From DATFKA01 sp042095835 (lineage in GTDB: Bacteria; Bacteroidota; Bacteroidia; Chitinophagales; Saprospiraceae), in contig JBELML010000012.1 in assembly GCA_042095835.1 (NCBI GenBank), positions 18,315 through 82,314 of the forward strand: a stretch of DNA of 64,000 nucleotides, given 5' to 3'. Positions 19,025 through 27,275 of this stretch are shown here, piece after piece; within the stretch, counting starts at the first letter, position 1, and each line of letters starts with the position of its first letter. Under the pieces are notes generated by a model. That model had not been told where the DNA came from. It worked only from the letters and a program-made list of their open reading frames with translations, and searched no databases. Both the position numbers and the translations under genes were made by a program.

Positions 19025-19340
19025 GGTTATGGGTTTAAAGAGTTAATAGGTTTATGAGTTTATAAGGTTAAGTGTGCTAAGTTGAATTGTTTAGGATTTA
19101 GGAATCGAGGCGTGGAACTAGTTTTTCGTCTTAAACTCCTAACCTTCTCAACTCCTCAACTTATAAACTAAAAGAAATCATTCAGGTCGTTTAGAAGTTT
19201 TATTAGAGATAATAAATGCAGGAGTAATCTACCTTAAACTCATCAACTCATAACCTCATAACCTCCTCAACTTATAAACTAAAAGAAATTATTCAGGTCG
19301 TTTATGAAGGTCTCGTCTCAAAGGAGTACGGGGCCTTTTT
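19025..19340. repeat. Dispersed ~318 bp non-coding repeat, copy 2
   Basis: Direct copy of 11097-11415; see there for the internal structure. Its terminal 55 bp is identical to copy 1, but no second terminator arm follows here. It lies downstream of the minus-strand gene at 19469 and upstream of the DUF1800 operon. The two copies bracket that operon in direct orientation. Confidence 0.85.
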
Positions 19341-19468
19341 ATGTGGTGAAGTGGTGAAGTGGCGATATAGTCATGTACCTCCTTCGCTGAGCTCCGGCGG
19401 TCGAAGGGTGAAGTGGTGAGGCCTGCCTACCAAGCTTCTGGCGGAGGTAGGTTGTGAATTGGGGTAGG
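19341..19468. repeat. Low-complexity GGTGAAGTGG tract
   Basis: GTGGTGAAGTGG-type units recur at 19342-19362 and near 19410-19420. A small inverted pair (CCTGCCTACC ... GGTAGG) follows at about 19423-19452. Non-coding; probably slipped-strand or former repeat material. Confidence 0.45.
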
Positions 19469-20218
19469 TTAGAAGGAGTGTTTGATTTTCTTTAAAAGTT
19501 TGAGGAGCTTAAGATTTAAAGATGGATTGACGTTGAAAAAAGCATCATTGATCTTAATCCATTCTCTTTCTCGGCTGATAGTTTCTAAAGATTGGTAATT
19601 CACAAAGTGAGCCTTCTGGAATGGGGGCTTCCAATAGATACTTCTATCGGTCATAGCAAAACCAGTTTTACCATTTGCCAGTAATGAGGTATCGCAAATA
19701 AAAAAGACCTCTTCATCGCGGGCGGCTTTGAGGAATGCCTCTGTTGCATTTTGTAGTTTGTGGCTAGGCAGTTCTACAAAGTCTCTATAAAATCGCTCTC
19801 GCTCGGATTCTAAGTCTAAATAATCAAAGATTAAGGTTTTGAGCGGACTCTTTTTGGTATTGCTATATTGATGCTTGAGTATGGTCTCGGGGAGCGCTGT
19901 TTCCGTCAAATCAGGGCAAAAGCGAATGATGAAATAATCAAGAATATCCTCAAAAATGAGAATAGCTTCTCGGTTGATACTCAGGAAATTAGCTTTCCCA
20001 CTAGCCATTTGCTCATCTACAAAGTCTTGCATTTCATCTGCCTTTCTAGCAATCGTATCTCTAAAACCTGATTCATAAACCCGCTCAGAGAAAGCCTGGA
20101 ACTGCTCTACCTGATGCTCTTGCACTAAGCGTAATTTAAGCGCTAAAAAAAATTGCTCCGTAAATTGCTCCTTTATCGGCTGATCAATGTCAAAAAGTAT
20201 CTTTTCGGTAGGAATCAT
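19469..20218 (-). CDS. Hypothetical protein with bacterial PH-like C-terminus
   Basis: 249 residues, no signal peptide or membrane helix. The N-terminal ~165 residues look helical with many charged residues. The last ~85 residues (EEVFFICDTSLLANGKTGFAMTDRSIYWK, seen as start EEVFFICDT and end DRSIYWK) have the 'turns on a default switch' look of small bacterial PH-like domains: a hydrophobic strand, TGFAMTDRSIYW, and then a final helix. I do not recognise the full family. A lone cytosolic gene. The start ATG 20218 is the only plausible one. Confidence 0.6.
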   Translation of the reverse strand: MIPTEKILFDIDQPIKEQFTEQFFLALKLRLVQEHQVEQFQAFSERVYESGFRDTIARKADEMQDFVDEQMASGKANFLSINREAILIFEDILDYFIIRFCPDLTETALPETILKHQYSNTKKSPLKTLIFDYLDLESERERFYRDFVELPSHKLQNATEAFLKAARDEEVFFICDTSLLANGKTGFAMTDRSIYWKPPFQKAHFVNYQSLETISREREWIKINDAFFNVNPSLNLKLLKLLKKIKHSF

Positions 20219-20298
20219 ATCAGTTTCAATATAGTTTATCAGCTAAACAGTATACATGGTCCTAAAACTAACAACAATTTGCCAGTTTATTTATTTGT

Positions 20299-20469
20299 AT
20301 GGTAAACAAATACTTAACATTGCCCAAGCAAAAAAATAAAAGCCATCTTCCTGAAAAGGTTTGCCCAGTTTGTGAGCGACCTTTCAGATGGAGGAAAAAA
20401 TGGCAAAAGGATTGGGAATACGTTATTTATTGTAGTGAAAGATGTAAAAGAAATAAAAACAAGCGATGA
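20299..20469 (+). CDS. DUF2256 small zinc-ribbon-like protein
   Basis: 56 residues. It matches the DUF2256 pattern: a basic N-terminus, KVCPVCERPFRWRKKW (first Cys pair), then W-x-x-V-x-YCSERCK (second Cys pair). Four cysteines suggest a zinc site. The stop overlaps the ATG of the next gene (ATGA at 20466-20469), so translation is probably coupled to the cytochrome oxidase subunit gene. Function unknown. Confidence 0.85.
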   Translation: MVNKYLTLPKQKNKSHLPEKVCPVCERPFRWRKKWQKDWEYVIYCSERCKRNKNKR

Positions 20470-21095
20470 GCGATCAACCCTTTGAAAGAGCTCCTGTGAG
20501 CGAAACTGAAGATAACTTTGCCTTCCATCCCTATAATGTTTATTTGGTTTTACTGCTAATCGGGCTTAGCGTTCTTTTTCTTGCTTTGACAGTAGCCTTT
20601 GTTTATACGCGTATAGAAAAGGGAATGCCACCTATTCTACTGCCGCCTATTTTCCTTTTTAATACGCTTATCCTCCTCGGGAGTAGCGCCACAATGGTTT
20701 GGGCCAAGAGATGTTACCTAGCTGATCATACTAAAAAATACCAGCAAGCCTTGATCGCAACGATAGTCCTATCTTTTGTTTTTATGGGGGCTCAAATGGT
20801 GGCTTGGCGTACCTTATTCAGTCAGGATATTTTTATTAATACCGATGTCTCCGCTAGTTATTTATACGTCATATCTGGCTTACATTTTGCCCACGTAATT
20901 GGAGGCCTGCCTTTTTTAGGCCTATTTTTGTATAAAGCTAAAAAGCAAATGAAAGAGCCGGTGTCGGTTTTAGTTTATTTTTCTGACCCTGAAAAGCGAC
21001 TGAAATTGAGATTATTGACGATTTATTGGCATTTCTTGGATGGCCTTTGGGTCTATCTAATCATTTTCTTTTATATCAATTACTTCATTCAGTGA
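20466..21095 (+). CDS. Cytochrome c oxidase subunit III-like protein
   Basis: 209 residues with five predicted membrane helices: VLLLIGLSVLFLALTVAFVY, a PPIFLFNTLILLGSSATM segment, ALIATIVLSFVFMGAQ, SGLHFAHVIGGLPFLGLF, and a last YWHFLDGLWVYLIIFFY. The SGLHFAHV and YWHFLDGLW motifs are diagnostic of heme-copper oxidase subunit III. It is short compared with the seven-helix form, as in quinol/caa3-type branches. Subunits I and II are not adjacent, so this copy is separated from its complex genes. Confidence 0.9.
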   Translation: MSDQPFERAPVSETEDNFAFHPYNVYLVLLLIGLSVLFLALTVAFVYTRIEKGMPPILLPPIFLFNTLILLGSSATMVWAKRCYLADHTKKYQQALIATIVLSFVFMGAQMVAWRTLFSQDIFINTDVSASYLYVISGLHFAHVIGGLPFLGLFLYKAKKQMKEPVSVLVYFSDPEKRLKLRLLTIYWHFLDGLWVYLIIFFYINYFIQ

Positions 21096-21160
21096 CCATT
21101 CCCCAAACGATTTTATTACCCTCCTAATATCTTAGCAGCCTAGTTGCTATGCACTTCGCG

Positions 21161-21168
21161 TATTTTTG
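21161..21168 (+). promoter_or_regulatory. TAnnTTTG -7 promoter element candidate
   Basis: TATTTTTG lies 42 nt before the PurL-like start. It matches the Bacteroidota -7 consensus TAnnTTTG. A clear TTTG -33 element at 19-21 bp is not seen. Confidence 0.3.
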
Positions 21169-21209
21169 ATAACTTAGACTTCACGAACGTGATCTAAAAG
21201 CGAAGAAGG

Positions 21210-23396
21210 ATGGAAGGCATACACCCGCAAGAAAAAGAAGAATTTTTTTCCAGGATTGATATTAGTTCAGATCAACTAAAAGTCTTGGAGCAGATATTAG
21301 GCAAATCGCCCAGTACAGGTGATCTCTTATTTCTGAGCCAACTTAAAAAATCTAGTTCGGCTATAAATGTTGATTCTCCCATTATAGCCCATGCGCTGAA
21401 ACCATCCAATAAGGTGGTGCAAGAAAATGGGCATCAATATTTTAACTTAGGAAATGATGTTTTTCTGAGCTTAGCCATTTCAACAAGTGGGAAAACCTAT
21501 CCCTTTTTTCCATATCAGAAAAGTGTAGATCTATTTTATAAAAGTTTTCAACAGCTTTTAGCAAAACAATTGGAGCCTCTTGTATCCATTAATGCCTTGA
21601 GAATAGGAAATACCAAGCGCGCGGAAGTCAATCACTTATTCCAGCAATCTCTTTCTGCGATTTCAGATACTAGTAATTTTAGTGGTATTCCAGCCTTAGG
21701 TGGAGAATTTTTCTTTGATGATAGCTTTAATCAATCCAGCCTCTCAAATGTATTGACACTAGGTATTGGTAAACAGTCTACCATTGAAAATAAAGTTAGC
21801 GCCAAAGCTGGAGATCCAGTGCTCTACCTTAGTCCCCTTGATCAGCACCCGTCGCTATCTAGAGCAGCTGAAGAGGAAACAAATGCGGCTGGAGAGGCGC
21901 TTATTCCAGACCATTTTTATAGACAAAATATTTTAGCTCTACACGCTGCCTGCCAAGAACAAGGCATTTATTTACAATTCGCCTCCTGTCTTGGAGTAGG
22001 AAAGAATGTTGCTCTTTTTAATTTAATTAAAGGCCTTCCTTTAGGTTTAGAAGTGGATTGGTCTGTTCTGAATCTGGAAGAAAACATCACAGCAGATATT
22101 GGAGACCAAACCTCCGATGATGGCTTTTTCCTATCCATAGCACAGGAAGATTTGAACCCTATTCAATTGTTGGCTGATCGATTTAATATGCAATTGATCA
22201 GGCTTGGTCAGCTTCTTGAGGAAGAACGACTCATTATTCGAGATAGTGACCGCGTGATTGTTGATTTACCCAAGCGCGCCATTGACCAGGAAGCACTATT
22301 TCCAGCTCTTTTAAAAAATCCTAGGAAACCTTCTTATGTAGATAAGGCCAACAAGTTTTCCTACAAGAAGATGAAGCACCAAAAGGATTATGAAAAGAAT
22401 GGTCAAAAAATCTTCGAATCTCCGAATATCATTGCTAGGCGTGGTGCTATGGAGTATTTCAATTGTATCCAGGGAATAGAGAATTTGAGCTATAATTTAC
22501 CTAGTGATGCGGCCGTATTTCAAGTTCCTGAAATCAATAAAACCCTTGCCTTGACGGTGACCGGCAATCCAAAGTATATAAAGTCTGATCCTTATCTTGG
22601 TACGATGATGGCTATTTCAGAGGCGGCCAGAGGTATAATCAATTCTGGTGGAAAACCCCTGGCTTTTTCAATTGGATTAAATTTTGGAGATGTTGGAAAT
22701 TCAAGTGTCCAATGGCAATTGCAACAATGCTTGAGAGGTATTGCTGAAGCTGCAAAAAAATATAGGTTGGCTCTAATCGAGGTGGAGACCAATTTTGGTA
22801 ATCAAAACATCCATAACAAGGGGACTAGTCCAATTTTACCGAGTCCTGTCATTGGCATGCTAGGCTCCTTGGACCGTCCGGAAGACCTTATAGGCATTGG
22901 ATTTAAAGAAGCAGGGGATTTGATTTATATGATTGGAACGCCTCACAACGATATTAATGCTTCTACCTTTTTAGCGGAGCTATTTAACGGGCCTGCTACG
23001 CCTAGTCCAATTTTTGATTTGGATGAGGAATACCATATCATGATCAATATCCGCAAGTTGATCCAAAAAGATTTGCTGGTATCTGCTCATAAAATTGCAG
23101 AGGGTGGCCTTTTTAAAGCCTTATTAGATTGCACTAGGGTAGATGATTATGGATTTGTTATAGAAACAGATACTAATTTTAGAAAAGATGCGTATCTATT
23201 TGGAGAGGCTCAAGGTCGATCTATTGTCACAACTAAAGCAGATCGAGAGGACGAATTAGTCAACTTCTTGAACTCTCAAAACGTTCCATTTTCAAGATTA
23301 GGAGAGGTGAGAGGTGACGAAATCATCATCGACAATGATTCACTAGGCAGTTTAAAGAAGTGGGACGGCTCCAAATTTAAGGCCTTAGTCGATTGA
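21210..23396 (+). CDS. Divergent PurL-like protein (degenerate FGAM synthase)
   Basis: 728 residues, the length of small-type PurL (phosphoribosylformylglycinamidine synthase). It keeps the overall order of PurL blocks: GIPALGGEFFFDDSF, then a central block with SDAAVFQVPEINKTLALTVTG, KYIKSDPYLGTMMAISEAAR, LNFGDVGNSS, SPVIGMLGSLD and SAHKIAEGGLFKALL. Motifs expected to be nearly invariant are absent: SEHCSYKNSK reads FLSQLKKSSS, the ESHNHP substrate/ATP loop reads ISTSGKTYP, and GGNVSLYNE reads ETNFGNQNIHN. PurL-fold relationship is clear, but catalytic competence is doubtful. No pur genes are adjacent. It may be a paralogue beside a true purL elsewhere. Confidence 0.8.
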   Translation: MEGIHPQEKEEFFSRIDISSDQLKVLEQILGKSPSTGDLLFLSQLKKSSSAINVDSPIIAHALKPSNKVVQENGHQYFNLGNDVFLSLAISTSGKTYPFFPYQKSVDLFYKSFQQLLAKQLEPLVSINALRIGNTKRAEVNHLFQQSLSAISDTSNFSGIPALGGEFFFDDSFNQSSLSNVLTLGIGKQSTIENKVSAKAGDPVLYLSPLDQHPSLSRAAEEETNAAGEALIPDHFYRQNILALHAACQEQGIYLQFASCLGVGKNVALFNLIKGLPLGLEVDWSVLNLEENITADIGDQTSDDGFFLSIAQEDLNPIQLLADRFNMQLIRLGQLLEEERLIIRDSDRVIVDLPKRAIDQEALFPALLKNPRKPSYVDKANKFSYKKMKHQKDYEKNGQKIFESPNIIARRGAMEYFNCIQGIENLSYNLPSDAAVFQVPEINKTLALTVTGNPKYIKSDPYLGTMMAISEAARGIINSGGKPLAFSIGLNFGDVGNSSVQWQLQQCLRGIAEAAKKYRLALIEVETNFGNQNIHNKGTSPILPSPVIGMLGSLDRPEDLIGIGFKEAGDLIYMIGTPHNDINASTFLAELFNGPATPSPIFDLDEEYHIMINIRKLIQKDLLVSAHKIAEGGLFKALLDCTRVDDYGFVIETDTNFRKDAYLFGEAQGRSIVTTKADREDELVNFLNSQNVPFSRLGEVRGDEIIIDNDSLGSLKKWDGSKFKALVD

Positions 23397-23431
23397 TCTA
23401 GGCGAAACCCTCATTATATGATCAATTCGAT

Positions 23432-23439
23432 TATTTTTG
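23432..23439 (+). promoter_or_regulatory. TAnnTTTG -7 promoter element candidate
   Basis: TATTTTTG ends 1 bp before an in-frame GTG (23441) and 25 bp before ATG 23465. If it is the promoter, the transcript would start near 23446, favouring ATG 23465 as the start of the TlpA-like gene. Confidence 0.35.
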
Positions 23440-23464
23440 TGTGAAAAACAAATACCAAGATAAA

Positions 23465-24580
23465 ATGAGCAAAATAAATACACTCATTCTTATTCTATTT
23501 ACCAGCTTAGTACTTTGGAATTGTGATCAAGAACTACCAGGTACTACAATCAACGGGCAATTCACTGGAGCAGAAAACCTGCAGGTGTTTGTTGATAAGG
23601 TGGTTTTTGGAAAAGCGAATGCCGTCATTCAGAAAGCAGATCTAGATGGAAGTGGTTCCTTTACTGTCAACTTTCCAGAAGGCCTAGAGCCGGGCATTTA
23701 TAATGTCCGTATAGGAGCGAAACGAATAAGTTTAGTACTAGAGGATGGAGATAACCAAATCGACTTGAAAGGGGATTTGAGTACCATGCAGAATTATAAA
23801 CTAGATATTTCAGGCTCTAAAAGTTCTACTGTATTGGCTTCAACAATGGGAAAATTGATTTCTCGTCAGATGTCTTCCAATGATATAAAGAATTTCGTAG
23901 ACACCGTATCCTCGCCTATGTTGGGATCCTATGTTGCCTTTGTCTCCTTGAATCAGAATGGAACATTTTTGCCTATTCATAAAACGGCATTGCAGAAGTT
24001 GGAAGCGCAACAATCTGGAAGTGAATTAGCAGGAGCTTATAGCACCTGGGTTGCTCAGGTAGAGCAATTGCACCAGCAACAGTTAATGAGAGAAAGAGTG
24101 AAAGTGGGAAGCCCTGCGCCAGATATCAAATTATCCTCACCAGACGGGAAAGAATATACACTATCTGATTTGAAAGGACAGGTGGTGTTATTGGATTTCT
24201 GGGCAGCTTGGTGCGGGCCTTGTCGCAGAGAAAATCCAAATGTGGTCAAGGTGTATAATAAATATAAAAACCAAGGCTTTACCATCTTCAGTGTATCCTT
24301 AGATGGAGTTGATGGCCGGACTGCGAGCCGCTTAAATGAAGATCAGAAAACGCAGATGCTTACCAATCAAAAGCAGCGTTGGATTAATGCTATTGCACAA
24401 GATAATTTGACATGGCCTTATCATGTTTCTGACTTGAAAAAATGGGATTGTGCGCCTGCTAAAATGTATGGGGTGACTTCTATACCACGCGCCTTTATGA
24501 TCAATAGAGAAGGGGTTATAGTGTCTACTAAAGTAAGAGGAGCGGCTCAAATTGAAGCGGAGCTTTTGAAGCATATTTAA
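23465..24580 (+). CDS. TlpA-family thiol-disulfide oxidoreductase lipoprotein
   Basis: 371 residues from ATG 23465. An N-terminal hydrophobic segment (TLILILFTSLVLWNC) ends in a Cys that could be a lipidation site. A DUF4369-type beta domain follows (about 25-125, INGQFTGAENLQVFVDKV), then a helical linker. A thioredoxin-fold domain (about 215-371) has the active site WCGPC (Cys250/Cys253) in AAWCGPCRREN and a cis-Pro segment TSIPRAFMI. The family reduces disulfides in the envelope, for example in cytochrome c maturation. It stands alone between the PurL-like gene and lpxB. Confidence 0.9.
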   Translation: MSKINTLILILFTSLVLWNCDQELPGTTINGQFTGAENLQVFVDKVVFGKANAVIQKADLDGSGSFTVNFPEGLEPGIYNVRIGAKRISLVLEDGDNQIDLKGDLSTMQNYKLDISGSKSSTVLASTMGKLISRQMSSNDIKNFVDTVSSPMLGSYVAFVSLNQNGTFLPIHKTALQKLEAQQSGSELAGAYSTWVAQVEQLHQQQLMRERVKVGSPAPDIKLSSPDGKEYTLSDLKGQVVLLDFWAAWCGPCRRENPNVVKVYNKYKNQGFTIFSVSLDGVDGRTASRLNEDQKTQMLTNQKQRWINAIAQDNLTWPYHVSDLKKWDCAPAKMYGVTSIPRAFMINREGVIVSTKVRGAAQIEAELLKHI

Positions 24581-24600
24581 TACGAAGCGACAAATACAAC

Positions 24601-24633
24601 AAAAAAAGCTAGGACGAAGTCCTAGCTTTTTTT
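24601..24633. terminator. Bidirectional terminator overlapping the lpxB stop
   Basis: Perfect 15 bp arms (AAAAAAAGCTAGGAC / GTCCTAGCTTTTTTT) around a 3 nt loop give a strong bidirectional rho-independent terminator between convergent genes. The lpxB stop codon (24622-24624) lies inside the hairpin. Confidence 0.9.
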
Positions 24634-25746
24634 GTTAGTAAGATATTCCAGCATCAGCTTGGCCGTGCGAGCGGATGCTCCCGTATTGCCGAGTTGTTGC
24701 CTTAAGGTTTGATAGCCCTCTAGAATCCGCCTCTTCTCTGGCCCATTTGCGGTGATTTTTTGAAGTTCACTGATCAAGTTTTCTTTGGATAATTCCTTTT
24801 GAATCAGTTCTTTAAGTAAAGCTTGGTCCAGAATGAGATTGACTAAGGAAATGTATTTCACCTTGATCAGCCGTTTGATAATCTGATAAGAAATCGGATT
24901 GCCGGTATAGCAAACGATCTCAGGTGTATTGAAGAGAGCCGTTTCCAAAGTAGCAGTCCCAGAAGTTACCAGAGCGGCATCGGCCGCCTGCATCAAGTCA
25001 TAGGTCCGGTTAAAGACTATACGAACATCCTGCTGCTTAGAGTTTTGATCAAGGATTTCCTGGTAAAAGCTGAGCTCCTGTGCTGGTGCTCCACCAATGA
25101 TAAACTGATACTCCTTGAAATGTGGAACAACTTCTAACATGCGCGGAAGCATTCTGCGGATTTCTTGTTTTCGACTACCTGGAAGGAGAGCAATAATAGC
25201 TTTCTCCCCATCAATGAGATCATCTTTTCTAGCCTTATAATTGGCAATATGATCTAACAGCGGATGCCCCACAAATTGAACTTCATAATCATATTTTTTA
25301 TAAAAATCGGCCTCAAAAGGTAATATGGTATAAAGTTGATCGACGTTTTTTTTGATCTCCTTTACCCGTTTGGCTTTCCAGGCCCAGACTTGTGGAGAGA
25401 TATAATAGAGAATGGTATATCCAGCAGGCTTTGCCCATTTAGCGATCCTCAGATTGAAGCCTGGATAGTCAATCATAATAATCGCGTCTGGCGAAAAGTC
25501 TTGAATATCTGCCCTGCAAAACTTGAAGTTTCTAAGGATGGTGCGAATATTCTTAGCGACCTCTACAAAACCCATAAAAGCCAAATCCTTATAATGCTTT
25601 ACAGGTTGGGCTCCAGTGGCTTCCTCCATAAGATCTCCGCCCCAAAATCGGATTTCCGCCTTAGGGTCTTGCTCTTTTATGGATTTAATGAGGTTGGCTC
25701 CGTGGATGTCTCCTGAAGCCTCGCCTGCAATGATATAATAGCGCAT
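24622..25746 (-). CDS. lpxB: Lipid-A-disaccharide synthase
   Basis: 374 residues, the usual LpxB length. Family signatures: GEASGDIHGANLI at the N-terminus, MGFVEV, IDYPGFNLRIAKWAK, YYISPQVWAWKAKRVKEI, LLPGSRKQEIRRMLP, and SGTATLETALFNTPEIVCY near the C-terminus. It is a GT-B glycosyltransferase that joins UDP-diacylglucosamine and lipid X in lipid A synthesis, at the inner face of the inner membrane. It follows a small membrane protein gene by 2 bp and lies downstream of surE, a common Bacteroidota arrangement. Confidence 0.96.
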   Translation of the reverse strand: MRYYIIAGEASGDIHGANLIKSIKEQDPKAEIRFWGGDLMEEATGAQPVKHYKDLAFMGFVEVAKNIRTILRNFKFCRADIQDFSPDAIIMIDYPGFNLRIAKWAKPAGYTILYYISPQVWAWKAKRVKEIKKNVDQLYTILPFEADFYKKYDYEVQFVGHPLLDHIANYKARKDDLIDGEKAIIALLPGSRKQEIRRMLPRMLEVVPHFKEYQFIIGGAPAQELSFYQEILDQNSKQQDVRIVFNRTYDLMQAADAALVTSGTATLETALFNTPEIVCYTGNPISYQIIKRLIKVKYISLVNLILDQALLKELIQKELSKENLISELQKITANGPEKRRILEGYQTLRQQLGNTGASARTAKLMLEYLTNKKS

Positions 25747-25748
25747 GG

Positions 25749-26054
25749 CTAAAAAATATTTGAGCTAAAGAGAAATAACCACAGCATTGCTCCTAGCATA
25801 GTAGCCGTCAGTACACCCCGCATACTTTGACTCCAGCGTCTTCTTTGGTAAACCGTAAAAGGGATTAAATTCAAGCAAACGGCAAAAAGCAAAAGACTCG
25901 TTTGATCAAAGATAGGGTCGTTTCCGCCTGCGCCAAAATTACCGGCTTTTAAGATTTGGTCATTGAGAACCATGAGTAGGGCATAACCCACAAATGGTAC
26001 CAATACACCAAATAAAAACCCTATTCCCCAGTGGTTTCTATTTAAGAACTCCAT
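25749..26054 (-). CDS. Small membrane protein of the surE-lpxB cluster
   Basis: 101 residues from ATG 26054; upstream codons in the same frame run into a repeat and are not part of the gene. Three hydrophobic segments: GIGFLFGVLVPFVGYALLMV, SLLLFAVCLNLIPFTVY and GVLTATMLGAMLWLFLFS. I do not recognise a family, but small hydrophobic genes are often found between surE and lpxB in this phylum. Stop is 2 bp from lpxB, so translation is probably coupled. Confidence 0.72.
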   Translation of the reverse strand: MEFLNRNHWGIGFLFGVLVPFVGYALLMVLNDQILKAGNFGAGGNDPIFDQTSLLLFAVCLNLIPFTVYQRRRWSQSMRGVLTATMLGAMLWLFLFSSNIF

Positions 26055-26066
26055 AAATATGTGCTT

Positions 26067-26249
26067 AGTAACGGACAAAGAATAAGTCCCGCATTTTGAT
26101 CGAGAAGACTTTGAGCCAAGACAAGGCAAAAGACGTAGGCAATGCAGGGCATTGATGAGGCTTTTTAACGCTGTATTGGAGCAAGCCTGTCCCGGCTTTA
26201 GATCGGGAAGATTCCATCAAAATCGGTAAGTTGTTTTTTGGCTGTTACT
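26067..26249 (+). repeat. MITE-like palindromic element, copy 1
   Basis: 183 bp with imperfect terminal inverted repeats of about 40 bp, beginning AGTAACGGACAAAG and ending GGCTGTTACT. The first 41 bp are identical to the reverse complement of the right end of copy 3 (56214-56396). No coding capacity. It sits between surE and the small membrane protein gene, inside what would otherwise be one operon. Confidence 0.82.
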
Positions 26250-26260
26250 TAATTCAAAAA

Positions 26261-27040
26261 TCAGGCATGCGCCATTTCTTCCATTGCCTTAATCTCTTTT
26301 AAGGCTGGGTAATTGGTCAAATCATGCATGGCTGGAACTACAGAGATATACCCATTTTCCAAGGCCCAAATATCCGTGTCTTCGCCTTTATCATCATTGA
26401 CAAACCGGCCAGTCATCCAATAATACGGATAACCTCTTGGGTCTTTGGCTTCCACAAACTCTTCAATCCAACGGGCATCTGCTTGGCGGCAAACTTTTAT
26501 TCCTTTGATTTGATTAGCAGGAAGTTTAGGAATATTGACATTCAGTAAACAGCCAGCGATCATTCCCTTCTCCAGGGTGTATTCCATTAGATGTTTAATA
26601 TAAGGCTTTGCTGGCTCAAAATCAGCACTGAAGGTGTGATCTAACAGAGAAAAACCCAAAGAGGGAATCCCTTCCAAGGAAGCCTCCATTGCCGCAGACA
26701 ATGTCCCCGAATAAATAATATTGATAGAGGCATTTGAGCCGTGATTGACACCTGAAACACAAAGATCGACATGGCGATCCTTAAGCAATACATTTTTAGC
26801 CAACTTTACGCAATCTACGGGTGTGCCCGTACATTCATAGGCCATTATACCAGGAAAAATATCCACTGGTTTAAGGCGTAATGGTTGAGATAAAGTGACG
26901 GCATGACCCATACCAGATTGCGGAGAATCAGGTGCGACGACTACAACTTCTCCCAATTCTTTGGCGACTTCAATTAAATTCCTAATTCCTGGGGCGGCAA
27001 TCCCATCATCATTGGTGACTAAGATTAAAGGCTTTGACAT
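26261..27040 (-). CDS. surE: 5'-nucleotidase SurE
   Basis: 259 residues. The N-terminal LVTNDDGIAAPGI holds the metal-binding Asp pair. VAPDSPQSGMGHAVT and the VSGVNHGSNASINIIYSGT loop (with metal-binding Asn) complete the SurE active site. It dephosphorylates nucleoside 5'- and 3'-monophosphates in stationary-phase or stress metabolism. First gene of the surE-membrane protein-lpxB row, now separated from the rest by a MITE-like element. Confidence 0.96.
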   Translation of the reverse strand: MSKPLILVTNDDGIAAPGIRNLIEVAKELGEVVVVAPDSPQSGMGHAVTLSQPLRLKPVDIFPGIMAYECTGTPVDCVKLAKNVLLKDRHVDLCVSGVNHGSNASINIIYSGTLSAAMEASLEGIPSLGFSLLDHTFSADFEPAKPYIKHLMEYTLEKGMIAGCLLNVNIPKLPANQIKGIKVCRQADARWIEEFVEAKDPRGYPYYWMTGRFVNDDKGEDTDIWALENGYISVVPAMHDLTNYPALKEIKAMEEMAHA

Positions 27041-27242
27041 ATATCGTTGTTATTTATTGTTGCTAATCAGAGACGCAAAAGTAACGGATTTCCAGCAGAC
27101 ATTTCAATAGGAAATGATGCAGCTATAGAACTAGGTGATAGACGCCATACACAATGGGGGAAAAGGAGACTAGAACTTGTCTTTTAATTAAATGACATGG
27201 AATTTACCCCTACATTAAACCAAAGAACCCGAATGAGAGTTC

Positions 27243-27250
27243 TACATTTG
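27243..27250 (+). promoter_or_regulatory. TAnnTTTG -7 promoter element candidate
   Basis: TACATTTG, 25 nt upstream of the hemH ATG, matches the Bacteroidota -7 consensus exactly. A matching -33 TTTG is not evident. Confidence 0.38.
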
Positions 27251-27275
27251 CAAATCAAAAAAAACGGCAAAAAAC

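Noticed and set aside
11097..19340. The two 318 bp repeats as insertion sequences
   Set aside because: No transposase, no terminal inverted repeats of IS type and no target-site duplication could be seen; listed as plain repeats.
26054..26129. N-terminal extension MPCLGSKSSRSK of the small membrane protein
   Set aside because: It is translated from the MITE-like element; the ATG at 26054 directly precedes the hydrophobic gene body.
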